Below are positions 8,127-15,375 of a DNA stretch of 21,617 nucleotides, piece after piece. The first letter of the stretch is position 1. Every line of letters begins with the position of its first letter. The translations under genes were made by a program, and so were the position numbers. The DNA comes from a virus, in the IMG/VR virus record IMGVR_UViG_3300037421_000285, positions 1 through 21,617 of that record; one strand, written 5' to 3'. Below the pieces are notes generated by a model that was not told the origin of the DNA, did not search any database, and was given only the letters and a program-made list of their open reading frames with translations.

Positions 8127-8746
8127 CGGCCCCCGGGCTGCGCGGGGCGAATGTCGGCGTAGTTGACGGTGATGTACTCGTCACGATCGTCACGCGTACG
8201 GACCGTGACCGTCGCCGGCCACCCGTCGGTGAGCGCCACCGTCACTGTGCCGGTGAGCACGCCGTAACGGCCCTGGTGCTCGCCGGCGATCACGTTGCAG
8301 AAGGTGCCGGTGAGCACGTCGTCGTCTGTGCGGCCCCGGTAGACGATGCCGTCGATGACGGCCGGGGGTACCGGAGAGGTCACGAGCGGCTCGGCGAGGA
8401 CGCTCGAGGGCGCCTCAGCCGCGCCCGAGGGGGAAGGCGTCGCGCTGGAGGGCTCCGAACCGCTCCCCGTCTCGCTGGTAGGCGCGGGCCGGGTGGCCGG
8501 CTGGGAGGATGCTGCGGGGGTCGATCCGTCGGCCGGAGGCGTCGAGGGCGCAGAAGCCGTAGATGCAGCGGTCGGCAACGAGTTGGCCGGCGACTCGACA
8601 GGCGTAGTCGGTGGCTGCTCGGATGGCAGCGCCTGGGTTGTCTGCTGTGCCGTCGATACGTCGGATTGTATGGGAGCCGCAGGCTCGGTGACCGGCGGGG
8701 TGCCCGTGGGCACGGCGGGAGCGGTGGATGTTTCGTCGGGGGTCAT
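8123..8746 (-). CDS. Pro/Thr/Ser-rich stalk protein with KOW/SH3-like C-terminal domain
   Basis: 207 residues. Residues 1 to about 128 are low-complexity Pro/Thr/Ser/Ala, probably an extended disordered stalk. Residues about 130-207 form a compact beta domain with a KOW-like turn (NVIAGEHQGRYGVLTG) and an SH3-like last strand (EYITVNYADIRPA). KOW/SH3 barrels usually bind nucleic acid or protein. TAGGAG lies 6 bases before the ATG, and the gene follows the portal gene by 9 bases. A virion surface or internal head role is possible; the sequence does not decide. There is no signal peptide. Confidence 0.75.
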   Translation of the reverse strand: MTPDETSTAPAVPTGTPPVTEPAAPIQSDVSTAQQTTQALPSEQPPTTPVESPANSLPTAASTASAPSTPPADGSTPAASSQPATRPAPTSETGSGSEPSSATPSPSGAAEAPSSVLAEPLVTSPVPPAVIDGIVYRGRTDDDVLTGTFCNVIAGEHQGRYGVLTGTVTVALTDGWPATVTVRTRDDRDEYITVNYADIRPAQPGGR

Positions 8747-8755
8747 GTGGATCTC

Positions 8756-10801
8756 CTAACTGGTCTGTGGTTCTGGCTGGGCTGGAGACTCAGCAGTAGT
8801 TGACGATTCGGACTCTTCTTCCGGTGCTTCCTTCGAGGGTGTCAGTCCGGCTTGCCCCTCGATCTGGCGTTGAATATCGGGCGGCGCGTCCTTGTAGTTC
8901 AGGCTCTCCGCGGGCGTCACTTGGGGTGCTTGTGGTCCCATTGATCGCAATAGCTGGACGCGGTGTTCGCCGACGTGCGCTTCGATGCCTTGCTGCACTT
9001 CGGGCGAGAGCTGCTGGTAGACAGCGGTCTTCTGGAATTCGGTGTGCCCGTCGATGTGGGCCTGCGTGTTGTCGTAACTGTTGATCTGCAAGCGTGCACC
9101 TTGCGCCATTTGCTGGTTCTCACGGTTGACCTGCGCCTCGTCGGCGGTGAGGTCACCGAACAGCTTCTCCAGACCGCCGGCCTCATAGTCGCGGAGAACC
9201 TTGCGCAGGTCCCTCGGGTTGAGCGCTCCTGGACCGGAGTACTGCATGGCGAGGTTCAGTACCTCTTGGATCGCGGCTTGCTTGGCTGCCTTGGAGCGAG
9301 GGAACGCGCTGCCCATCTGCACTTCGGCGTGCGTGTTCTCCTTCAACATCGCTCCCCGGAACAGCATCGTGCTCCACGCCTGGTCCTCGCCGGCGATCAT
9401 GACGACACGCTCGTCCGTCCAGTACTTCGCGACAAGCTCCAGCAGACGGCTGCCGGCGATCCCGAGCGTTTCCTCCATGTCGTAGATCGCGGGCCCCAGT
9501 CGGGTGTCGTCGGCCTCCTGGAGCAGGTTGATCGCGGACGCCGCGGTTACACCTGCCGGTACCTGGGCGGATGAGACCTCGTGTTGGCCTGAAATGTCCT
9601 GCATGGACTGTTCGATGCGTTCTTGCTGTTGCAGGACGTAGGAGGGCATCGAGGGGGGTTGCAGGTAGGACGGGATGGCGTTGGGAACGGTGTCGTCGTA
9701 GTCGATGCGCTCACCGGGGACACCCTCGTACTCGACGTTCGCTTGCTTCGCTGCGAGGAGGGCGGGGTTACCGGTGCGTTGGGCGCTGTCGGTGATCTGC
9801 GAGCGGATCTTGTTCAGCTCGGCTTGTGGCTCGCGCAGCTGCTCGACTATGCTGGTGGGCCAGAACCGGCCGGGCACGTCGATGCCCTTGAACATCACGT
9901 ACGGCAGGTCGCGGTACGGGTTGTCTTCCTCCAACAGGATTTTGTCTTTCGCCCACACTGCACGTCGGCCGTTGGGATACTTGCTGGATGGCTTGCACCA
10001 GTACTCGCTGACCTTCACTCCACGACCACTACCCGATCCGGTGGTGAATAGCTTCCCCTCGGCGGTACCGGCTGCGACGTCCGTGTCGGGTTGGAGTTCG
10101 ACGTCGAAGTGTGCCTTGACCCACTCGGGGGTCTTCACGGCAACTTGGATGCAGTACTCGGCGTCCTCGATCACTCGGGCGACAGGGTCGAAGAACATTT
10201 CGAATGGGCTGGCCGTTTCGATGTTCACGTCTCCCGTCGCGATCGTCTTCGACTGGATGCCTTTGGGTGGCCCGTTCTCGCCGAAGTCGCTGGTGCGCAT
10301 CGGTGCGCCCGTCTGCGAATGCAGGATCGGATTGTTGTCGGGGTCGACGGCGATCGTGACCTGTTGGCCCTTAGCGCTGTCCCAGAACACCTTCCAGAAC
10401 CCGGCGCCCGTCACACGCGACCACAACAGGGCCTCCATGAGCTGGGTGCGCATGTGCAGGTGACGCCACAGGTAGCCGAGGATCTGTTCGCCGACCCTGC
10501 TGGCCTCTAGGTCCGCGTCTTCTGCGGTGACGGGAACGACTTGCCAGGCGGGCTTCTGCTTGGTCATCTTCGCCAGCTCGGTACGGACGATCCCGATGAT
10601 CCGGTTGTCCGTCAACGTGACACGCCACGGCTCAAGGAGTGGTCGGTCGAGCCGGCCACCGTTCCAGAACACCCATTGCTTGCCCATGTAGTACGAGACG
10701 TTTAGGTACCACACGGGCTCGAAACCGCCCTTGGCGCTCTTGGCTTGCCTGAGGAGCTTCTCCAGCTCCCCGACACCACTGTCCTTGGGTTCAGTTGCCA
10801 T
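8756..10801 (-). CDS. Portal protein (podovirus type)
   Basis: 681 residues, in the range of P22-like portals. The N-terminal region has the typical opening of a Trp/Tyr-rich helix (FEPVWYLNVSYYMGKQWVFW), then RVTLTDNRIIGIVRTELAKM and KQKPAWQVVPVT. The centre has the wing/clip-type sequence PFEMFFDPVARVIEDAEYCI and RDLPYVMFKGIDVPGRFWPT, followed by the stem helices LREPQAELNKIRSQITDSAQ. The C-terminal 130 residues are helical and Gln/Glu-rich, perhaps a short barrel. It forms the dodecameric DNA gate at one capsid vertex. TAGGAG is 6 bases before the ATG. The start overlaps the membrane-protein gene by 11 bases. Confidence 0.9.
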   Translation of the reverse strand: MATEPKDSGVGELEKLLRQAKSAKGGFEPVWYLNVSYYMGKQWVFWNGGRLDRPLLEPWRVTLTDNRIIGIVRTELAKMTKQKPAWQVVPVTAEDADLEASRVGEQILGYLWRHLHMRTQLMEALLWSRVTGAGFWKVFWDSAKGQQVTIAVDPDNNPILHSQTGAPMRTSDFGENGPPKGIQSKTIATGDVNIETASPFEMFFDPVARVIEDAEYCIQVAVKTPEWVKAHFDVELQPDTDVAAGTAEGKLFTTGSGSGRGVKVSEYWCKPSSKYPNGRRAVWAKDKILLEEDNPYRDLPYVMFKGIDVPGRFWPTSIVEQLREPQAELNKIRSQITDSAQRTGNPALLAAKQANVEYEGVPGERIDYDDTVPNAIPSYLQPPSMPSYVLQQQERIEQSMQDISGQHEVSSAQVPAGVTAASAINLLQEADDTRLGPAIYDMEETLGIAGSRLLELVAKYWTDERVVMIAGEDQAWSTMLFRGAMLKENTHAEVQMGSAFPRSKAAKQAAIQEVLNLAMQYSGPGALNPRDLRKVLRDYEAGGLEKLFGDLTADEAQVNRENQQMAQGARLQINSYDNTQAHIDGHTEFQKTAVYQQLSPEVQQGIEAHVGEHRVQLLRSMGPQAPQVTPAESLNYKDAPPDIQRQIEGQAGLTPSKEAPEEESESSTTAESPAQPEPQTS

Positions 10802-11057
10802 CCGAGGCTCCTACGTGGACACCCTCTGGAACGATCTGACCGACATACGCCAGCTCCGCGCTGTCCCTGGGAGGCTCAATCGGTTCGCGCTCTACGGGCG
10901 CGACCTGTGCGCGTTCGGGGTGCTGGATACGATCGAGAAGCGACCGGCGCTCCGCAGCGGTCGCGGCGAGGAGCCGTTCGAACTGGCGAGCATCGCGCTC
11001 GCGCAGGACAGTGAGCAGGATGACGATGCCCAGGAGGGCCAGCGTGACGTACAGCAT
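10791..11057 (-). CDS. Small single-pass membrane protein, unknown
   Basis: 88 residues. Residues 2-18 (LYVTLALLGIVILLTVL) form one clear transmembrane helix at the very N-terminus, followed by a charged helical region (RERDARQFERLLAATAAERR) that could be a coiled coil, then a Pro/Glu-rich tail. AAAGGGG lies about 4 bases before the ATG. It overlaps the portal start by 11 bases. Without an adjacent endolysin or holin I do not call it a spanin or holin. It could anchor head assembly to the membrane or be an accessory protein; both are guesses. Confidence 0.7.
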   Translation of the reverse strand: MLYVTLALLGIVILLTVLRERDARQFERLLAATAAERRSLLDRIQHPERAQVAPVEREPIEPPRDSAELAYVGQIVPEGVHVGASDGN

Positions 11058-11094
11058 GAGACCCCTTTCTGGAGTCGAGGTGCGTGCTACAGGG

Positions 11095-12942
11095 TCAAAC
11101 GCCCCCGCCGCCCTGGTACCCAGCTTCGATCCCGAGCCCTTCCGGGATGTAGTAGCCAGCAGGCGGACGCGGGGTCTTGCCTTCCGTCAATTCAAGTAGC
11201 GGATTCCAGACCGTCGTCGTCCAGCTAGGCGTCCAACTTACGACGTGGTGTGTTTGGGCTTCCGCCGATTTGTCGCCTGTGGCAGTGTAATCGATCGTGC
11301 ATGAGCTTTCGCAGCCACCGGCACCGAAGTCGCTCCCGCTTTTCGTCCCGACGGCGATGTTGTGGAGCACGCTGTATTCCCTGCCTTCAAGACAGTCGTA
11401 GCTATTGCCCGTCGGTTCGCCCACGAAGCCATGAAGCAGTACGCCGTTTTGGCTCCCCACGACCGTGTAGTGCTGGAAGGTGAGGCCCTTTATCGGGCAG
11501 AGATTCACTGCCTGGCTGCCCTGATTGTTGATGGAGAGGTCGTTTTCCATCGTGACGCCCGGATAGGTCGCCGCTGCGCCGAGCGATGCCTCTAGCAGCA
11601 CGGACGGGCTACCGCCCGTTTCCCACATGATGTCGTTAGAGAAGTCCACGGTGCTCGAACTGCCGAAGATCTGCAAGACGTTCTGGTGCACCAGCGTGTC
11701 CGTTTCGGACTTGGGTGGTCCGAGGAACGTGTTGTGGTCTACCGTCAGGTTTTCCCCGCTCGATATCTGAACGTAATGGTTGGGGATGTTCGGACCGCAC
11801 ACGTTGTAGGAGAACGTGATGTGCTTCTGTTTGCCGTTGCCCGCCGTGAAGCATTGGCCGATAAACGAGCATGCTTTGTTTTCCGGCGGGCACGGGCCAA
11901 GATTGCTGAACGTGTCATGTTCGACGGTTGTGTATTCCTGGACGCGGCCTTCGGCTGTCGCCGACTTCGTGTAGACGCCTTCGCGCGGGCCCGCGCCGAT
12001 CATCTCGCCCGTCGCCGTCGAAGTCGCAGGATGTTCGAGGACGATTTCGTTTAGCGGGAAGCCGTGTATTTCGCTGATCTTCGTCAGGTTCGTGGCGGTA
12101 GTGGAGATGTTGCTGGCGTAGACTGCCTCTCCCGTCGCCATCCGTTCGAGTGCGCTGGTGGGTACTTCTGTCACGATTGTCGAACCGCTAGTCGTGCTTC
12201 CGGTGGTGTTGACACCAAAAGTGTCGTACCGCACCGTGATATGCCCGACGTTGCCGAGGGGGGGTTCTGAGACTTCGAAGGTCCCCGTGAAGTTGAAGCC
12301 TTCGGTCGTCAACCGGCTTACGCCGCCACTGCCATTTTTGAGGGTCGCCCCTTTGATGTTGACCTTCGCGCCGGCAGCGGGCTTGAGAGTCACGGTGGAG
12401 GCAGGGTTGATGCCGCTGAGTTCGAGGAGCGGCCAGTTGCCTTCAGCCAAGCAGACCGTATCGCCCGCTTTCGCCGCTTTCAGGGCCGTGTTGACGGCCG
12501 CAGATGTTGTTTCGCTGACAGTGGTCGTGCAGGCCACTCCTTCGATCACGGTCGCCGTGGCCGCAGATGTAGCGCTCGCCGAGCCGCCCGCATTGATCGC
12601 GGTGACAACCATCCGCAGCTGGTGACCAACATCGCTGTGCGCGAGCAGGTAAGCATTGGACGTAGCACCAGCGATATTTGAACACGATTCGCCCGACGTG
12701 TTGCAGTCACGCCACTGGTAGGAGTATTCAGTGGCGAGTTCCCACGTCCCCGTCGTCGTTTTGAGTTCTTGGCCTTCCGTCGCCGTACCGCTGATCGCCG
12801 GCAGCACGGTATTCACGGGGACGGTGCCTTTGATCTGGCCGGAGCCGTGAGCACCAAGGGCCACCGAGCACCCCAACACAATCACCCAACAGAGCATCGC
12901 AAACACGAGCCAGGGGACGAGTCGGTCCCGGAACGGCGCCAT
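11095..12942 (-). CDS. Exported Ig-like plus beta-helix protein, spike-like
   Basis: 615 residues from the ATG at 12942, which has AAAGGG 6 bases upstream and shares one base with the upstream TGA; a longer start at 12987 is less likely. Residues about 10-31 are a hydrophobic signal segment with a near-lipobox VLGC (Cys25). Residues about 41-133 are an Ig-like domain (EYSYQWRDCNTSGESCSNI, then SDVGHQLRMVVTAINAGG) of the type repeated in Thermoleophilia surface proteins. From about 140 a parallel beta-helix runs to near the end (AVNTALKAAKAGDTVCLAEG, then HNTFLG-type rungs), ending in GYQGGGGV. Possible roles are a virion spike or a cell-surface protein made during infection. The Ig domain looks borrowed from a host gene. 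Confidence 0.78.
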   Translation of the reverse strand: MAPFRDRLVPWLVFAMLCWVIVLGCSVALGAHGSGQIKGTVPVNTVLPAISGTATEGQELKTTTGTWELATEYSYQWRDCNTSGESCSNIAGATSNAYLLAHSDVGHQLRMVVTAINAGGSASATSAATATVIEGVACTTTVSETTSAAVNTALKAAKAGDTVCLAEGNWPLLELSGINPASTVTLKPAAGAKVNIKGATLKNGSGGVSRLTTEGFNFTGTFEVSEPPLGNVGHITVRYDTFGVNTTGSTTSGSTIVTEVPTSALERMATGEAVYASNISTTATNLTKISEIHGFPLNEIVLEHPATSTATGEMIGAGPREGVYTKSATAEGRVQEYTTVEHDTFSNLGPCPPENKACSFIGQCFTAGNGKQKHITFSYNVCGPNIPNHYVQISSGENLTVDHNTFLGPPKSETDTLVHQNVLQIFGSSSTVDFSNDIMWETGGSPSVLLEASLGAAATYPGVTMENDLSINNQGSQAVNLCPIKGLTFQHYTVVGSQNGVLLHGFVGEPTGNSYDCLEGREYSVLHNIAVGTKSGSDFGAGGCESSCTIDYTATGDKSAEAQTHHVVSWTPSWTTTVWNPLLELTEGKTPRPPAGYYIPEGLGIEAGYQGGGGV

Positions 12943-14306
12943 CACGCACCCTTTGAGAACGTGCAGCCATCGAGGTCGAACACCCACGTCACGGCAGATG
13001 TGCCGTTATTCAGCACTTCCCCGTTGGTCTTGATGGTGAGGCTCTGGCCTTCCTTGGCGCTGTTGAGGTTTGGCGCCCAGCACTCTTTCTTGACCGTCGG
13101 CCGGGCAGACGTGGGGAGTGTCAGCACGAGTTTATTCGCCACGAGTTCCGCTTTGATCTTCAGGGCACCTGCCAGGTAGACACGTCCAGTGCCCCCTACC
13201 GCATACTTGGCTTCTCCGTATTCCCCGCCCTGCTGTTCGACGTTCGTGCCGAGGGATTCGACCGCGGCGTATGAAAGTTCCGTTTCGCCGCCACCCGAAC
13301 CGGCAGCCCATTCGGTATCGAAGTTCGTGTTCGATTTCTTCTTGAGGTACTGGCCGGTTGTGCCGCCCGTCGGGACGCCTTCCCCGTTAGCGCCTTTAGC
13401 GCCTTCGGGACCCGTGGGGCCTGTTGGACCAGTTTTGCCTTCTTTGCCTTCCTGGCCAGCCAATCCGAGGATTTCGCCGCCGGCTTTGTTGACGACGACG
13501 CTCTCGAACGACTTAGAGCTTTTAGTCGTAGGGAACGTCGGTTCAGAGCCGACCCAACTTAGGCTTTCCACGCTCCACGTCCATCCGCCCGTGCTGTTCT
13601 CCGTCAGCACGAGGCTGACTTCTGTCGGTCGGCTCGGCGCTTTCGTGATTTTGAATGTGACGTTTTTCTTTAGCGTCGCCGTGAACGTTGACCCTTCTTC
13701 AAGATTCAGCGTCACCGTACCTTCCACTTCGCCAAGCGCCTTTTCCTTCGCGAGCGGCACCGATTTCGGCAGCTCAGCTTCTGGCACCACTCCACCAGAC
13801 GTGAGTTCTGGAACCCCGCTAGCGACGCCCTTCTGCGTGAGGGGAATGGCAAGCGCTTCAGTTTCCACCATCGCACCCATCACAAACGCTGTTGTCGCTA
13901 GTTGCGTCGTGTTCGTTTTCGCCGCCGCAGTCGGTCCTAGTGGCACTCCCGTGAAGCTCAAGTTCGAGGCGAGCTGCGCACTTCCAACCGCTTCACTCGC
14001 GATCTTGGAAGTAGTCACGGCGCCGGTTTTCAGCGCCGCTGAACCGATCGCTTCCGCCCCCACCTTCGCGGACCCCACGGCACCCGTAGCGAGCTGCGCT
14101 TCGGTTATCACTTCCGAACCGAGATTCGCGGTGAGGATCGTCGGCACTTGCGCGGCCGTCAGCTTTGAGCTGCCGTTGGTCGTCGCGACACCATTCGGGG
14201 CACCCTTTTGACTCAGGGGGATCGCGTTCACGAGAGCGGCCGGCGCCGGCGACGTACAGGCCACGTATCCCACCAATAGGGCGACGGAGAAGAGTAGCCT
14301 GCGCAT
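12942..14306 (-). CDS. Collagen-containing tail-fibre-like protein with signal peptide
   Basis: 454 residues. Residues 1-24 look like an export signal (MRRLLFSVALLVGYVACTSP): Arg-Arg, a hydrophobic core, and either Cys17 as a weak lipobox or an APA|A cleavage site. Residues about 65-112 are fibre-stalk repeats (TGAVGSAKVGAEAIGSAALK). Residues 121-141 carry the fibre motif GPTAAAKTNTTQLATTAFV. Residues about 284-310 are collagen-like Gly-X-Y triplets, followed by TGQYLKKKSNTNFDTEWA, also typical of phage fibres. The C-terminal 110 residues are beta-rich with two Cys (409 and 448). It probably trimerises. The ATG lies immediately after the TAA of the preceding gene. Confidence 0.82.
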   Translation of the reverse strand: MRRLLFSVALLVGYVACTSPAPAALVNAIPLSQKGAPNGVATTNGSSKLTAAQVPTILTANLGSEVITEAQLATGAVGSAKVGAEAIGSAALKTGAVTTSKIASEAVGSAQLASNLSFTGVPLGPTAAAKTNTTQLATTAFVMGAMVETEALAIPLTQKGVASGVPELTSGGVVPEAELPKSVPLAKEKALGEVEGTVTLNLEEGSTFTATLKKNVTFKITKAPSRPTEVSLVLTENSTGGWTWSVESLSWVGSEPTFPTTKSSKSFESVVVNKAGGEILGLAGQEGKEGKTGPTGPTGPEGAKGANGEGVPTGGTTGQYLKKKSNTNFDTEWAAGSGGGETELSYAAVESLGTNVEQQGGEYGEAKYAVGGTGRVYLAGALKIKAELVANKLVLTLPTSARPTVKKECWAPNLNSAKEGQSLTIKTNGEVLNNGTSAVTWVFDLDGCTFSKGA

Positions 14307-14657
14307 TTAGAAGACCTCCGGATTGTTGGCGATAGCGATGACCGTGACGCTTCGGTAGAAGGTCGCTTCGATGGAGAGCGCGACCGCCGCTTCTTCTTTG
14401 TTGATCTGCTCGCCAGCAGCGGGCGTCAACGTGACTATGTTGGCACCCGAGTTGGGTGTTACCTTGATAACCAGCGTCTTGCCGCTGTTGCCCGTCGCGG
14501 GCGGTAGGTTCACTTTGAAAGAGCCACCGGATGCGTCAGCGGTGTATGCCTTCCCCCATTCGAGATTCTTTTCCCCCGAGATCGGTTCGCCCGTGAGACC
14601 CCCGCTTCCCCCGCTGCCGCTGGCTTTGCCTCCGCCGCTGATCTCGATCTCGCTCAT
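14307..14657 (-). CDS. Small beta-rich fibre-accessory protein
   Basis: 116 residues. After a Gly/Ser-rich flexible start (ISGGGKASGSGGSGG) comes one beta domain: AYTADASGGSFKVNLPPATG, then SGKTLVIKVTPNSGANIVTL and TPAAGEQIN. This pattern is common in phage fibre and spike heads, where it forms a small beta-sandwich. No signal peptide. Start ATG overlaps the upstream TGA as ATGA. With the adjacent fibre gene it probably forms part of one appendage (inference from order and fold). Confidence 0.65.
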   Translation of the reverse strand: MSEIEISGGGKASGSGGSGGLTGEPISGEKNLEWGKAYTADASGGSFKVNLPPATGNSGKTLVIKVTPNSGANIVTLTPAAGEQINKEEAAVALSIEATFYRSVTVIAIANNPEVF

Positions 14658-14974
14658 GCGATCGCCATCATGAAGGTGACGCCGTCACCGTTGATGGTTG
14701 AGTCGATCCAGATCGCACCGGGGTCAGCAATGTCGATCGCGACCGATTCGTTCGCGGCGAGCGCGATACCTCGTCGTGTTGGTGCACCGTGTATTCCGGG
14801 TGCAGCTTTCACGTTTTTGTCGCCGACGACGATTGTGCCTTCGTTCGTACCGAGGGCTTGCACGATCACGCTATGGGCCTCCCCGCCCGATTTCGATTCG
14901 AGCTGTACTGGCGTGCCGGCCGCGGCGACTGTGACGAGGGCTGGGGTGCTGAGTTTGACTGCCCGCATGCTCAT
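14654..14974 (-). CDS. Small beta-rich virion-type protein, unknown
   Basis: 106 residues, low in charge and rich in Val, Ala and Gly: MSMRAVKLSTPALVTVAAAG, then VIVQALGTNEGTIVVGDKNV and IDIADPGAIWIDSTINGDG. Alternating hydrophobic strands suggest a single beta-sandwich, such as a head- or fibre-decorating subunit. Two starts are plausible: GTG at 14977 (GTGA overlap with the upstream stop) or ATG at 14974 (TGATG); the ATG is chosen. No catalytic motif. Confidence 0.68.
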   Translation of the reverse strand: MSMRAVKLSTPALVTVAAAGTPVQLESKSGGEAHSVIVQALGTNEGTIVVGDKNVKAAPGIHGAPTRRGIALAANESVAIDIADPGAIWIDSTINGDGVTFMMAIA

Positions 14975-15375
14975 CACGCCACCGCCTTTACTGTCGCCTT
15001 GGACGGCCGGCCACGAGGCCGTGACACCTTCACGGGTGTCGGGCGCTCCGCCAACGCAGCCTCCATCCGTTCCGCGTACGACACCGCTTTGTCAGCACGC
15101 AGCTTCTCCTCGTCGAGCCGGCGCTCGAGGATCGCGATACGCTCAACCGGCTCCGCGTCGTCGATCATCCCGACGAGCAGCGCACCTGACCGCAGACACG
15201 TCTCGCAGAGGATGAGATCGTCCATCGAGACCGCAATAGCCTCATCAGCACCGTATCCGCGATCGCATGCGGCGTCGAAGTCAACGTGGCGCTTCTCGCG
15301 GTCCTGGCAGCCACACGCAGAGCAGTACATGGGTAGCTCTGCTGGGCGAATATCGTTCGCTAGCTTCACACTCAT
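14974..15375 (-). CDS. Zinc-finger, coiled-coil and AT-hook-like protein
   Basis: 133 residues. Cys18, Cys21 and Cys23 (YCSACGC) with Cys57 and Cys60 (LCETC) could bind one zinc ion. Residues about 76-110 form a charged coiled coil (EPVERIAILERRLDEEKLRA). Residues 118-126 (SRPRGRPSK) match an AT-hook core R-G-R-P, known to grip the DNA minor groove. The gene shares one base with the terminase stop (TGATG). A DNA-contacting helper of packaging is a reasonable guess; I do not recognise a named family. Confidence 0.72.
   Translation of the reverse strand: MSVKLANDIRPAELPMYCSACGCQDREKRHVDFDAACDRGYGADEAIAVSMDDLILCETCLRSGALLVGMIDDAEPVERIAILERRLDEEKLRADKAVSYAERMEAALAERPTPVKVSRPRGRPSKATVKAVA

Noticed and set aside
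10791-11057. Calling the small membrane protein a holin or spanin
   Set aside because: One N-terminal membrane helix fits several roles and no endolysin lies nearby.
13189-14211. A 340-codon plus-strand frame rich in Pro, Ser and Val
   Set aside because: Exact antisense of the collagen-containing fibre gene; its low complexity mirrors the fibre repeats.
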